Below, in pieces: positions 42,662 through 53,564 of a stretch of 64,000 nt of DNA (within the stretch, counting starts at the first letter, position 1; every line of letters begins with the position of its first letter). The notes beneath the pieces are model-generated. The model saw nothing but the letters and a program-made list of their open reading frames with translations. It searched no databases and was not told the origin of the DNA. Made by a program: the position numbers and the translations under genes. This DNA comes from Micromonospora sp. WMMD1155 (GTDB taxonomy: Bacteria; Actinomycetota; Actinomycetes; Mycobacteriales; Micromonosporaceae): the NCBI RefSeq assembly GCF_029581275.1, contig NZ_CP120742.1, positions 3,208,001 to 3,272,000 of the forward strand, in the 5' to 3' direction.

Positions 42662-43948
42662 ATGACGTCGACGCTCGCCGCCTCCGGCATCGACACCTCC
42701 GCCAGCCCCGCCCGCGCCCTGGTCTGCCGTGCCTGTTCGGCGCGCTACCCGCTCGCGGCCCAGCACGCCTGTTACGAGTGTTTCGGCCCGCTGGAGGTCG
42801 AGTACGACACCGCCGCCCTGGCGACCGTCACCCGGGAGCAGATCGAGGCCGGGCCGAAGAACATCTGGCGGTACGCCGCACTACTCCCCGCCGGTCAGGA
42901 CCCGAGCACCCGGGTCACGCTCGACCCGGGGTTGACGCCGCTGGTGGCGGCCCCGCACCTCGCCGCCGAGCTGGGCGTCACCGCGCCGCTCTGGGTCAAG
43001 GACGACAGCGCCAACCCCACCCACTCCTTCAAGGACCGGGTCGTCTCGGTGGCGCTCACCGCGGCGAGGGCACTGGGCTTCACCCGGTTCGCGTGCGCGT
43101 CGACCGGCAACCTGGCCAACTCGGTGGCCGCGCACGGCGCCCGCGCCGGAGTGCCCTCGGTGGTCTTCATCCCCAGCGACCTGGAACAGGGCAAGGTCAT
43201 CACCACCGCCGTCTACGGCGGTGAGCTGGTCGCCATCGACGGCTCGTACGACGACGTCAACCGGCTCTGCGGCGAGCTGGTGGAGACCGACGAGTTCGAG
43301 GACACCGCGTTCGTCAACGTCAACGTCCGGCCGTACTACGCGGAGGGCTCGAAGACGCTCGGCTACGAGGTGGCCGAGCAGCTCGGGTGGCGGATCCCGG
43401 CGCAGGTGGTCATCCCGATGGCCAGCGGCGAGCTGCTCACCAAGATTGACAAGGCGTTCTCCGAGCTGGTGGAGATCGGCCTGGTCGAGGCACCGGCCGG
43501 GGGCTGGAAGGTCTTCGGCGCGCAGTCGGCCGGCTGCAACCCGATCGCCGTGGCGCTGCACGCCGACACCGACACGATCACCCCGGTCAAGCCCACCGGC
43601 ATCGCCAAGTCGCTCAACATCGGTGACCCCGCCGCCGGCCTCTACGCCCTGGAGGCGGTCCGCCGCACCGGCGGCTGGATGGAGTACGCCGACGACGACG
43701 AGATCCGGGCCGGTATCCGCGATCTGGCCCGTACGACGGGTGTCTTCGCGGAGACCGCGGGCGGCGTCACCGTCGCGGTGCTGCGCAAGTTTGTCGAGTC
43801 CGGTCGGCTGGACCCGACCAAGGAGACCGTCGTGTTCAACACCGGCGAGGGTCTGAAGACCATCGACGCGGTGGCCGGTCAGGTCGGGCCGACCCACCAC
43901 ATCAAGCCCTCGCTGCGGGCCGCCCGCGACGCGGGTCTACTCGGCTGA
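42662..43948 (+). CDS. thrC: Threonine synthase
   Basis: A 428-aa PLP enzyme converting O-phosphohomoserine to threonine. An N-terminal Cys4 ribbon-like segment (CRACSARYPL ... CYECFGPLEVEYD) precedes the fold-type II core. The PLP lysine is in NPTHSFKDRVVSV, followed by CASTGNLANSVAAHGARAGV and a glycine-rich site in MASGELLTK. NTGEGLKTIDAV near the end is typical of ThrC. It sits directly behind the SAM-I riboswitch, an unusual regulator for this gene. Confidence 0.9.
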   Translation: MTSTLAASGIDTSASPARALVCRACSARYPLAAQHACYECFGPLEVEYDTAALATVTREQIEAGPKNIWRYAALLPAGQDPSTRVTLDPGLTPLVAAPHLAAELGVTAPLWVKDDSANPTHSFKDRVVSVALTAARALGFTRFACASTGNLANSVAAHGARAGVPSVVFIPSDLEQGKVITTAVYGGELVAIDGSYDDVNRLCGELVETDEFEDTAFVNVNVRPYYAEGSKTLGYEVAEQLGWRIPAQVVIPMASGELLTKIDKAFSELVEIGLVEAPAGGWKVFGAQSAGCNPIAVALHADTDTITPVKPTGIAKSLNIGDPAAGLYALEAVRRTGGWMEYADDDEIRAGIRDLARTTGVFAETAGGVTVAVLRKFVESGRLDPTKETVVFNTGEGLKTIDAVAGQVGPTHHIKPSLRAARDAGLLG

Positions 43949-44032
43949 GCGCGGACCGCCCGGACGGAGGGCGGGCGATCCGCCGGGTAACTGGGTTTTC
44001 GCTGGGAGTGTGGAAAACCCGCCGCTACGGAC

Positions 44033-44061
44033 TTGACGGCAGGAACCGGACGGCGCAAGAT
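44033..44061 (+). promoter_or_regulatory. Sigma70-type promoter of a putative small RNA
   Basis: -35 TTGACG (44033-44038) and -10 CAAGAT (44056-44061) have an exact 17-bp spacer. Transcription should begin near 44068, in a region without a gene, 80 nt upstream of a strong terminator. Confidence 0.6.
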
Positions 44062-44067
44062 GCTCCG

Positions 44068-44194
44068 TGCGGGAGGGCATTTCGCCGAAGACTTTTGAAG
44101 TTCTTACGACCCAACGCCGGAGGCGTTGTGCGAGTGTCCCTCCCGACCACGTTCGATCGGGCCAGCGAATAATTCGCTGGCCCGATCGCTTTTC
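44068..44194 (+). ncRNA. Putative structured small RNA of about 125 nt
   Basis: A gene-free segment framed by a promoter and an intrinsic terminator. CGGGAGGG (44070-44077) can pair with CCCTCCCG (44138-44145), closing a domain. That domain holds the hairpin AACGCC-GGA-GGCGTT (44113-44127) and a weaker AAGACTT/AAGTTCTT hairpin (44088-44106). The terminator stem-loop follows. The unpaired CTTACGACCC (44104-44113) is a candidate target-binding site. No known RNA family was recognised. It could alternatively be a leader of the acetyltransferase gene. Confidence 0.5.
44154..44193 (+). terminator. Intrinsic terminator
   Basis: A perfect 16-bp stem CGATCGGGCCAGCGAA (44154-44169) / its complement (44173-44188) with loop TAA, followed by CTTTT (44189-44193). 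It would end the putative small RNA and any read-through from thrC. Confidence 0.88.
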
Positions 44195-44214
44195 CCGGGT
44201 GCACGCTCGGCGGC

Positions 44215-45234
44215 ATGAGCATCACCATCACGTCGTTCGACGGCGCCGACCGGGCCGCTGTCGACGAGGCGTACCGGATCGGGTCGGCGGCCAACGACGC
44301 CGACCTGCCGGACTTCCCGCCCTTCTGCCGGCGACGCTTCGACGCAATGGTCCACACCCCGATGCCCGGCACCCGGTCGCTCTGGGCGCTGGCCCGACTC
44401 GACGGTGTGCCGGCCGGATACCTCCAGCTCGACCTGCCCCAGTTGGACAACACCGACAACGCCACCGTCGAGCTGGTGGTGCACCCCGACCTACGGCGGC
44501 GGGGCGTCGGCCGGGCGCTGCACGAGTACGCGGTGCGTCTGCTCCGTGAGCACGGTCGCAAGCGGGTCGTCGCGATGGCCGTCTCCGCGTTGCCCGACGG
44601 GCCGGCGCGGTCGGCCGCGGGGGACGCGTTCGCCGCCGCCACCGGCGCCCGGCCCGCGTTGGCCGAGGTGCGTCGCCGACTCGACGTCGGTGGGATCGAC
44701 CGGGTCGCGTTGCGCGCGGCGCTGGCCGAGGCCCGACCCCGGGCCGAGGGCTACCACTCGGTCTGCTGGCAGGGAACAACCCCGCAGGAGTACGTCGCGG
44801 ACGTCGCCTACCTGGACGGCCGGCTCATGATGGACGCGCCCATGGGCGACGTGCAGTGGGAACCGGAGCAGGTCGACGCCGACCGCATCCGTGGCAACGA
44901 GCGCGCCCTGGACGCCAGGGGCCGTCGGCGCTACCACCTCGGGATGCGACACGAGGCGTCCGGCCGGATGGTCGCCTGGACCCTGCTGGACGTGGGCGCC
45001 TCCGCCGACTGGCACGCGTACCAGCAGATCACGATCGTCGACCCGGCCCACCGGGGGCACCGGCTCGGCCTGATCGCCAAGGCCGAGAACCTGCACCACC
45101 TGCTCACCCACGAACCGGCGGTCCGCGTGATCGACACCTGGAACGCGGCGAGCAACAGCTACATGGTGGCGATCAACGAGCAGCTCGGCTTCCGCCCGGT
45201 GGACGCCTGGACCGACTGGCAGCTCACCCTCTGA
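44215..45234 (+). CDS. Two-domain GNAT acetyltransferase
   Basis: A 339-aa protein with two GNAT domains. The first (1-160) contains ATVELVVHPDLRRRGVGRAL. The second (180-335) contains QQITIVDPAHRGHRLGLIAK, followed by VIDTWNAASNSYMVAINEQLGF. The layout matches the tandem-GNAT proteins of actinobacteria, some of which act in mycothiol or antibiotic modification; no substrate can be assigned. ATG 44215 lies 21 nt after the terminator and lacks a clear ribosome-binding site. Confidence 0.85.
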   Translation: MSITITSFDGADRAAVDEAYRIGSAANDADLPDFPPFCRRRFDAMVHTPMPGTRSLWALARLDGVPAGYLQLDLPQLDNTDNATVELVVHPDLRRRGVGRALHEYAVRLLREHGRKRVVAMAVSALPDGPARSAAGDAFAAATGARPALAEVRRRLDVGGIDRVALRAALAEARPRAEGYHSVCWQGTTPQEYVADVAYLDGRLMMDAPMGDVQWEPEQVDADRIRGNERALDARGRRRYHLGMRHEASGRMVAWTLLDVGASADWHAYQQITIVDPAHRGHRLGLIAKAENLHHLLTHEPAVRVIDTWNAASNSYMVAINEQLGFRPVDAWTDWQLTL

Positions 45235-45243
45235 CGCGGCCGT

Positions 45244-47436
45244 TCATCCGTCCGTCCGTTTCAACCGCCCGACCAGATCGCGAATCGCGGCGTGGAAATC
45301 GTCGTCCGGTGTGAACCGGTGGCCCTGCACCGGCGGGGGCACGGTGTCGGTCGGTGGGATGAGCAATCCCTTCGGGTCCCGTACCCGACGGTCGACCCGG
45401 GCGGCCGGGTCGTCGGCACCGTTGACGAACGGGGCGAACACCGCTCCGCCCACCGCGTCGGTGTACCGCCACAGGTTGATCCACCGCCAGGCCAACCGGT
45501 CGCCGACCTCGCGCAACATCTCGTCGCTGACGTAAGCCGGGAAGACCCGCCGGTAGTGGTTTCCGAGCGGGGCGCCGTAGGTGAGCAGGGCCACCCGCCG
45601 GCGGCAGTCGTCGGGCAGTTGAAGGACCGTCGCCGCCGCGAGCACGCTGCCGTGACTCTGCCCGGACAGCAGCACCGCGTTCCCGTCGGCGGTGAGCTGG
45701 CCGATCCGACGGCTCAGCTCGGGAACCGCCCGCTCGACGTAGCACGGCGGGGCGAGTGGATGCACGGCACGCGGCCAGAAGGTGGCCAGCTCCCAGAGCA
45801 CCCCGACCAGGCGGATCGCGCCGGATCGGTAGGCGACCAGCCCCAGCACGGCGAGGACTATGGCGAACAGCCCGATCAGCAGGGCGCCCAGGTCGGTCAC
45901 GAAGATCACCGGACGGGCCAGCGGCTCGCCCCCGAGTCGGAAAGCGAGCGCACCCGGCCCCGGACCGATCACCGAGAGCCCGGCCGCCGCGAGGGTGAGC
46001 AGCGCCAACACCACGTACGCGGTGGCCAGCAGTGGCCCGAGCCGATCCGTCAGCCGGGCCCGCACGATCGCGTCGCGGACGGCCCGGACCCGTTCGGGGG
46101 CGGCCCGGGAGGCTTCCGGGTAGTCCCGCCGGACCAGGCCCTCGGCCTCCCGGCGGCGACGATCCCGGCCGATCCGGGGTATCAGCAGGGCCGTCACGAG
46201 CACCAGGAGCGTTGCGAGGGTGAAGCCGAGGGTTACCCAGCGGAAGGCGATCGGCGGCGACAACGGTGGCGCACCAGGCGGCAGCGGCCGTGCCGGCGTC
46301 GGGCTGGAACCACGGTCCAGATACTCGGCGAGCCCGTAGGTCAGGCCCGAGTCGTAGGCGACGCCCAACCCGATCGCGACGGTTATCAGCACCGGCGCGC
46401 CGAGCCCGGCCAGCAGGAAGAGGGGCCGGGGAAGGGAACGGCGCTGCACCACGACCACCAGGCCGAGGATCGCGAGCAGCGCCACCTGCCCCGCGAACAA
46501 GCCGGCGACCAGCATCCCGTACCCCGGCAACATGCCCTCGGCCTTCCACGGCGGCCGTGGCAGCAGTGCGTACGCCAGGGTCAGTGCGGTGAGCGCGACG
46601 GCCGCCCAGCGGATCGTTCGCGAGCTGCGCTGGTCGGTCTCCCCACGCCGCTCGATCGTCGGCCGGCAGAGCAGCACCACAGCGCCCGCGAGCAGCGCCA
46701 CGTCCGCGGCCAGCAGCAGCCAGCCGGGCACTGTGGCGTCGTGCGGCGCCAGGGCCAGCAGCAGAGCGAGGTCGAGCGTGCCCAGCGCCACCGCGACGTG
46801 AACCGAGCGCAGGCGGCGCAGCAGCGAGCGGGTGTCCCAGAAGGCGGGCGCGTCGAGCCGGTCCGCACCCACCCCGGGCGCGTGGTCGCTGTCCTCGGGG
46901 AGCTGCCAGGTTCGGGCACCGAGCCGCCAGATCAGGACGATCGCGATGATCGGCGGTACGGCCAGCAGCGCGAGCCGCTGGCCGGGTGGCACGTCGCCCA
47001 GCCAGGAAATCTCCCGTCGCCCCTCCATGCACCTCGGGTAGGCCGCGCACTGCCAGGCGATCAGGTCGAGGGACACCCCGACGGTGGAGAGCACGTACAT
47101 CGCGGTCATCGTCGCGGCCAGCAGTCGGCACAGCGCCCGCGCGGCGCGGCCGCTGCAACCGGTGACCGGCAGCATCCAGACCGCGATGTTGCTGAGCATG
47201 AACGGTAGAAGCAGCACCAGAGAGAACGTCCGGGTCGCGGTGCCGCCGGTCAGCCTGCTCCAGCGGTATGCCTCAAGCGCCACCCCGCCGCGGTCGGCGG
47301 GGGCACCGTAGCCGGGCCGCGGCCCGTAGAAGCCGGCGTTGTCGTCTCCCGCGACTCGCGTGACGATCGGTCGGTCGAGGATCGCCTCGGGCCCCTTGTC
47401 GGCGACCCCGTGCACCCGGATCTCGGTGATCCTCAC
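45244..47436 (-). CDS. Large membrane protein with lipase-like alpha/beta-hydrolase parts
   Basis: A 730-aa protein. The N-terminal RITEIRVHGVADKGPEAIL and TRVAGDDNAGFYG are followed by about 10 membrane helices (70-540). A cytosolic or external C-terminal domain carries the nucleophile motif LLSGQSHGSVLAAATVL (GxSxG). Further conserved-looking blocks are LTYGAPLGNHYRRVFP and WINLWRYTDAVGG. The N- and C-terminal parts may pack into one hydrolase split by the membrane region. Related proteins occur in streptomycetes (from memory). Role unknown, possibly lipid hydrolysis. Confidence 0.7.
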   Translation of the reverse strand: MRITEIRVHGVADKGPEAILDRPIVTRVAGDDNAGFYGPRPGYGAPADRGGVALEAYRWSRLTGGTATRTFSLVLLLPFMLSNIAVWMLPVTGCSGRAARALCRLLAATMTAMYVLSTVGVSLDLIAWQCAAYPRCMEGRREISWLGDVPPGQRLALLAVPPIIAIVLIWRLGARTWQLPEDSDHAPGVGADRLDAPAFWDTRSLLRRLRSVHVAVALGTLDLALLLALAPHDATVPGWLLLAADVALLAGAVVLLCRPTIERRGETDQRSSRTIRWAAVALTALTLAYALLPRPPWKAEGMLPGYGMLVAGLFAGQVALLAILGLVVVVQRRSLPRPLFLLAGLGAPVLITVAIGLGVAYDSGLTYGLAEYLDRGSSPTPARPLPPGAPPLSPPIAFRWVTLGFTLATLLVLVTALLIPRIGRDRRRREAEGLVRRDYPEASRAAPERVRAVRDAIVRARLTDRLGPLLATAYVVLALLTLAAAGLSVIGPGPGALAFRLGGEPLARPVIFVTDLGALLIGLFAIVLAVLGLVAYRSGAIRLVGVLWELATFWPRAVHPLAPPCYVERAVPELSRRIGQLTADGNAVLLSGQSHGSVLAAATVLQLPDDCRRRVALLTYGAPLGNHYRRVFPAYVSDEMLREVGDRLAWRWINLWRYTDAVGGAVFAPFVNGADDPAARVDRRVRDPKGLLIPPTDTVPPPVQGHRFTPDDDFHAAIRDLVGRLKRTDG

Positions 47437-47558
47437 CCGCCGCCCTCCCCTGGCCGGCTTCCCTGGCCGAAGGCCCGCGGTTACCCGCTGCCGCCGCGCG
47501 CAACCCCGCGGCCATTGGCGCTTCTGCTCCCGAACTCGACTGCGGCATGATGGCGGGC

Positions 47559-49232
47559 ATGACGGAGACCCCGCATCCCCTGTACGAGAGGCACGCCGAC
47601 ACCCTCAACCGTGCGCTGACCGCGATCACGGAGCGGGGTTACTGGTCCGCCTATCCCGAATCTCCCAGCCCCCGGGTGTACGGCGAGACCGCCGCCGCCG
47701 ACGGTAAGGCCGCCTTCGAGGCGTACCTCGGTGGTGATTTCCCGCTCGACCAGCCGGGCACCGGCGGGCGGGTCGCCACCGAGACGAGCCCCTTCGGGGT
47801 GGAGCTGGCGGTGCGGTACCCGCACGCCGGACCGGGCGAGCTGGTGAGTGCCGCCTCGGCCGCGCTGCCCGCGTGGCGCGACGCCGGTCCGCAGGCCCGG
47901 GTGGGTGTCTGCCTGGAGATCCTCGACCGGCTGCACAAGCACATCTTCGAGTTGGCCAACGCGGTGCAGTTCACCAGCGGACAGGCGTTCGTGATGGCCT
48001 TCCAGGCCGGTGGCGCGCACGCGCTGGATCGTGCCCTGGAGGCGCTGGCGTACGCGTACTCCGAGATGACCCGGCACCCGGGCACCGCCGGTTGGGAGAA
48101 GGCCGCCGGCAAGGGCGACCCGCTGCGGATGACCAAGACGTTCCACGTGGTGCCGCGTGGGGTGGCGCTGGTGATCGGCTGCAACACCTTCCCGACCTGG
48201 AACTCGTACCCCGGGCTGTTCGCCTCGCTGGTCACCGGCAACCCGGTGATCGTCAAGCCGCACCCGCGGGCGGTGCTGCCGCTGGCCATCACCGTGAAGT
48301 ACGCGCGGGAGGTGCTCGCCGAGGCCGGCTTCGACCCGAACCTGATCATGTTGGCGGCCGAGGCCCCCGGTGAGAAGCTCGCCAGCGACCTGGCCCTGCA
48401 CCAGGCCGTCAAGATCGTCGACTTCACCGGTTCGACCGAGTACGGCGACTGGCTGGAGACGCACGCCCGGCAGGCGTCGGTCTACACCGAGAAGGCCGGT
48501 CTGAACACCGTCGTCATCGACTCCACCGACGACTTCGCCGGCATGTGCCGCAACCTCGGCTTCACGCTGACCCTCTACAGCGGTCAGATGTGCACCACCT
48601 CGCAGAACATCCTCATCCCGACCGGCGGCATCGAGACCGACCAGGGGCACAAGAGCTTCGACGAGGTGGCCGGCGGGATCGCCGCCGCCGTCGGCAAGCT
48701 CACCGCCGACCCGGCCCGGGGCGTGGAGCTGACCGGCGCCATCGTCAACGACGGGGTGCTGGAACGGCTGGCCGACGTGACGAAGGTCGGCTCCCCGGTG
48801 CTGGAGTCGCAGACCGTCACCCACCCGGCGTTCCCGGACGCGGTGGTGCGTACCCCGGCGATCGTGAAGCTGGCCGCGGACGACGCGGAGACCTACGGCC
48901 GGGAGTGGTTCGGGCCGATCTCGTTCGTCATCGCGACCGACTCCACCGCGCACAGTCTGGAGCTGCTGCGCCGGACGGTCGGCGAGAAGGGTGCGCTCAC
49001 CGCCGGGGTCTACTCCACCGACGAGTCGGTGCTGGACGCCACCGAGGCGGTCGCGGTCGAGGTGGGGGTGCACCTGTCCTGCAACCTCACCGGCGGGGTC
49101 TTCGTGAACCAGTCGGCGGCGTTCTCCGACTTCCACGGCAGTGGCGCCAACGCGGCGGCCAACGCGGCCCTGACCGACGGGGCCTACGTGGCCAACCGCT
49201 TCCGCATCGTCCAGTCCCGACGCCCAGCCTGA
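47559..49232 (+). CDS. paaN: Phenylacetic acid degradation protein PaaN (aldehyde dehydrogenase family)
   Basis: A 557-aa aldehyde-dehydrogenase-fold protein of the PaaN type, linked to ring-opening steps of phenylacetate breakdown. Seen: VPRGVALVIGCNTFPTWNSY (NAD site), VKPHPRAVLPLAI, FTGSTEYGDWLE, and the catalytic-Cys block LYSGQMCTTSQNILIP. The N-terminal PHPLYERHADTLNRAL is PaaN-specific. Start set at ATG 47559 (MTETPHPLYE); ATG 47547 and 47550 are in frame. No other paa genes are nearby. Confidence 0.88.
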   Translation: MTETPHPLYERHADTLNRALTAITERGYWSAYPESPSPRVYGETAAADGKAAFEAYLGGDFPLDQPGTGGRVATETSPFGVELAVRYPHAGPGELVSAASAALPAWRDAGPQARVGVCLEILDRLHKHIFELANAVQFTSGQAFVMAFQAGGAHALDRALEALAYAYSEMTRHPGTAGWEKAAGKGDPLRMTKTFHVVPRGVALVIGCNTFPTWNSYPGLFASLVTGNPVIVKPHPRAVLPLAITVKYAREVLAEAGFDPNLIMLAAEAPGEKLASDLALHQAVKIVDFTGSTEYGDWLETHARQASVYTEKAGLNTVVIDSTDDFAGMCRNLGFTLTLYSGQMCTTSQNILIPTGGIETDQGHKSFDEVAGGIAAAVGKLTADPARGVELTGAIVNDGVLERLADVTKVGSPVLESQTVTHPAFPDAVVRTPAIVKLAADDAETYGREWFGPISFVIATDSTAHSLELLRRTVGEKGALTAGVYSTDESVLDATEAVAVEVGVHLSCNLTGGVFVNQSAAFSDFHGSGANAAANAALTDGAYVANRFRIVQSRRPA

Positions 49233-49271
49233 CGCCCAGCGCCCAGCCGACTCCCGACGCCCGACCCCCAA

Positions 49272-49331
49272 GGTGATCAAGAGGTTTGCGTCAGGATCAG
49301 CGCGATTCCTGACGCAAACCTCTTGATCACC
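49272..49331. terminator. 25-bp inverted repeat between convergent genes
   Basis: Arms 49272-49296 (GGTGATCAAGAGGTTTGCGT...) and 49307-49331 are perfectly complementary over 25 bp, with a 10-nt loop. It lies 39 bp after the paaN stop and 27 bp before the GNAT stop, so it could terminate both. No T-run follows. A related GATCAAG-type inverted repeat occurs at 57473-57534, suggesting a dispersed element. Confidence 0.75.
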
Positions 49332-49358
49332 GGTCGCTGGCGGGGGAGGTCGGCGGGG

Positions 49359-49892
49359 TCAGGCTGGGCGGCGCATCTGCAGCTCGGTCATCGCTGGGAT
49401 GTTGGGGTGGGGGACCCGTACACCGGTGTCCTCGAAGCCGAGCCGCTGGTAGGCGCGGTAGGCGCGGTCGTTGCCCACCACCACCTCCAACAGCAGTTCC
49501 GGTCGCCCGCAGGCCCGCGACCAGGCCGCGACGCCGTCGATCAGCTCGCCGAGAAGGCCGCTGCCCCGCCAGGTGGGCGTGACGTACACGGCGTAGATGA
49601 CGGTCAACCCCGCCTCGTCCGGAGTGGTGGTGCCGCCGGCGTGCCCGACCAGCCGGCCGCCGCCCGGGTCCGCGACGAACTGCGCGTTGTTCGGGCCGGC
49701 GGAGGTGTAGGCGATCCGTGCGGCGTACTCGGCGTGGGACCGGGCCGCCGCGTCCGCGATCGTCTCCAGGAAGGCCAGCGGCGCGTCGGCGAGCATCTCC
49801 AGACGCAGCGCCCGCATCCGGGCGGCGTCCGTCGGCCGCACTCGGCGGATCTCCGCCTGGCGCAGGACGGGCGAGCCGGTGTCGGTGGTCAT
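49359..49892 (-). CDS. GNAT-family N-acetyltransferase
   Basis: A 177-aa single-domain GNAT: EIRRVRPTDAARMRALRLEML, VIYAVYVTPTWRGSGLLGELIDGV (acetyl-CoA site), LLEVVVGNDRAYRAYQRLGF. Start at ATG 49892; the frame continues upstream without protein-like features. Substrate unknown. It is convergent with paaN. Confidence 0.87.
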   Translation of the reverse strand: MTTDTGSPVLRQAEIRRVRPTDAARMRALRLEMLADAPLAFLETIADAAARSHAEYAARIAYTSAGPNNAQFVADPGGGRLVGHAGGTTTPDEAGLTVIYAVYVTPTWRGSGLLGELIDGVAAWSRACGRPELLLEVVVGNDRAYRAYQRLGFEDTGVRVPHPNIPAMTELQMRRPA

Positions 49893-50208
49893 GTCCGCAT
49901 GCCTACCACAGGGCGGACGGGGCTCCTGGCCACGCCTCTCGGGCCGTTGCCCCGGGGGTCGGCCTGCCCCTTCGCCAGGATCCACCGCCGCCGATCCGGC
50001 GGATCGGGAAACGGGTTCCTCGACGTCGTCGGGCCGCGCTGGAATATGCCCGATTTGCGGTCGTGCACGGCCGTCACTCCTCGTGTAGCGTGCGATTTCG
50101 GTCACCGCTTCAATGGCCGTCGTCGATTGCTGAGGCGGTGCTCCGATGGCGTCCGGCTGTGCCGTGCGCCAGGCCGGCAACGCCGCACAGAGTGAGGGAA
50201 GTGGCACC
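49893..50208. other. 316-bp region upstream of the cold-shock gene
   Basis: No gene recognised. It must contain the promoters of the divergent GNAT and cold-shock genes. TTGCGG (50055-50060) could be a -35 box, but no well-spaced -10 is apparent. The last 100 bp probably form the long 5' leader usual for cold-shock genes. Confidence 0.4.
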
Positions 50209-50412
50209 GTGGCACAGGGTTCCGTGAAGTGGTTCAACGCCGAGAAGGGTTACGGCTTCATCGCCGTCGACGGCGGTCAGGACGTGTTCGTTCACTTCTC
50301 CGCGATCGAGATGGACGGCTACAAGGCGTTGGAGGACGGCCAGCGGGTCGAGTTCGAGATCGCGCAGGGCCAGAAGGGTCCGCAGGCGGAACACGTACGC
50401 GTCATCGGCTGA
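50209..50412 (+). CDS. Cold-shock protein (CspA family)
   Basis: A 67-aa single cold-shock domain: RNP1 KGYGFI and RNP2 VFVHF are intact in [17 protein letters not shown] and [13 protein letters not shown]. It acts as an RNA chaperone that melts RNA secondary structure. Start at GTG 50209 (VAQGSVKWF), nine bases after GAGGGAA; a GTG further upstream in frame would add a non-conserved extension. Confidence 0.95.
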   Translation: MAQGSVKWFNAEKGYGFIAVDGGQDVFVHFSAIEMDGYKALEDGQRVEFEIAQGQKGPQAEHVRVIG

Positions 50413-50508
50413 ATCTCCCGTACCGAGCGGCCCCGCGCGTCGGGGCAGCGGCACGGGCGCGCAACCGGGAAGATCGTGAACCGTTCCAGCCGATGCTGAG
50501 GAGCGTTC

Positions 50509-51654
50509 ATGACCGACCAGCCACCCTCGTCCACCCCACCCTCCGGGCCAGGTGAGCCGGGCCCGTCCGACCCGACCCAGGGCCAACCCGGTGTGGGCGG
50601 TCCTCCGCCGGGTGGCGAGCACGTACAGCCGGCCAGCCTACCGCCGGGGTGGGACCCTGCGCCGGGCACCTGGGGGCCGGGCGGTCCGCCGCCGCAGGGC
50701 TGGGTGTTCCCGCCCACCGGGGGTTACCCACCCGGCGCGGGTCCGTACGGCGCGCAGCAGTGGTATCCGGGGCCGCCGGCCGGGTGGTATCCGCCCGGCT
50801 ACGGGTTCGACCCGAACGACCCCCTCGTCACGCCGCCCGGCTTCGGCATCGGTGGCTGGTTCAACAGGTGCGGGGGAGCGCTGCGCCGGGGTTGGCGACA
50901 GTTGGTGCCGATCATGCTGCTGACCCAGGTGCTGCCCGCGGCGGTGCTGTCGGTGATCTCTCTCGGGGTGGACCCGTCGGCGACCTGGGCCGCCGAGGCC
51001 GAGACCAATCCGACCGCCGCACTGCCGGACGACTTCGTCGCGGAGTTGGCGGGGCTCCTGGCCGTGCTGGTCGGTGGGAGTCTGGTGATCGGCCTGGTGC
51101 AGGCCGTCGGGTGGGCCGCCGGCAGTTGGGTGATCACCCGGCAGGCAGCCGGTCAACCGGCCGGCCTCGACGCCGCGCTGCGCTACGGCCTCCGTCGGGC
51201 GCTCGGGCTGTGGGGGTGGACCCTGCTGATCAGCCTGCTCATCGGCTTCGGCATCTGCTTCTGCGTGCTGCCGGGCATCTATCTGGCGTTCGCGTTGAGC
51301 ATGGCGGGCCCGGTCTACCTCTTCGAGCGCCACAACCCGATCGGCCGATCGTTCCGGATGTTCCACGACCGGCTCGGCCTGCTGCTCGGGCGGGTGGCCC
51401 TGGTGGCCCTCGCGGTGATCGTGGTCAGCTTCGTCGCGAGCGCCCTGGAAGGGTTCGGCACCTCCGCTCTCGGCACCGATCCCTTCGCGTCGGCGGGCAC
51501 CGCGCTCGGCGCGGTGGTGGTGATCGGGGTCACCGCTGTCCTGGCCCTGCCGGCCCACCTCGCCCAGATGATCGGTCTGCTGCTGACGTACACCGAGCAG
51601 CGCGCTCATGAGGGGCCGGTGAACGCCACCGGACTCGCCGCGGAACTCGGCTGA
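50509..51654 (+). CDS. Membrane protein with Pro/Gly-rich N-terminus
   Basis: A 381-aa protein. The first 110 residues are Pro/Gly/Tyr-rich and disordered ([20 protein letters not shown]). Five or six membrane helices follow, with [21 protein letters not shown] and [31 protein letters not shown]. The latter resembles the membrane domain of glycerophosphodiester phosphodiesterase-like proteins (DUF975-type). No enzymatic motif is seen. ATG 50509 follows GAGG. Role unknown. Confidence 0.75.
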   Translation: MTDQPPSSTPPSGPGEPGPSDPTQGQPGVGGPPPGGEHVQPASLPPGWDPAPGTWGPGGPPPQGWVFPPTGGYPPGAGPYGAQQWYPGPPAGWYPPGYGFDPNDPLVTPPGFGIGGWFNRCGGALRRGWRQLVPIMLLTQVLPAAVLSVISLGVDPSATWAAEAETNPTAALPDDFVAELAGLLAVLVGGSLVIGLVQAVGWAAGSWVITRQAAGQPAGLDAALRYGLRRALGLWGWTLLISLLIGFGICFCVLPGIYLAFALSMAGPVYLFERHNPIGRSFRMFHDRLGLLLGRVALVALAVIVVSFVASALEGFGTSALGTDPFASAGTALGAVVVIGVTAVLALPAHLAQMIGLLLTYTEQRAHEGPVNATGLAAELG

Positions 51655-51668
51655 GCGGCTTCGTCGTG

Positions 51669-51695
51669 CTTGCACTCGGCAGGGGAGAGTGCTAA
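51669..51695 (+). promoter_or_regulatory. CIRCE-like element 1 (HrcA operator)
   Basis: GCACTC (51672-51677), nine bases, GAGTGCTAA (51687-51695). The right arm is the exact CIRCE consensus, while the left arm is one or two bases off (CTTGCACTC). Confidence 0.75.
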
Positions 51696-51703
51696 ACAAG
51701 TCA

Positions 51704-53547
<1,844 letters not shown>

Positions 53548-53564
53548 GTCCAGTTCCGACACAC

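Noticed and set aside
45292..47208. 638-codon plus-strand open frame opposite the membrane lipase-like gene
   Set aside because: His/Gln/Arg-rich, no hydrophobic or domain pattern; the minus strand encodes regular membrane helices.
50146..50208. N-terminal extension of the cold-shock protein
   Set aside because: The family begins with the AQGSVKWF segment; GTG 50209 has a ribosome-binding site, and the extension is not conserved-looking.
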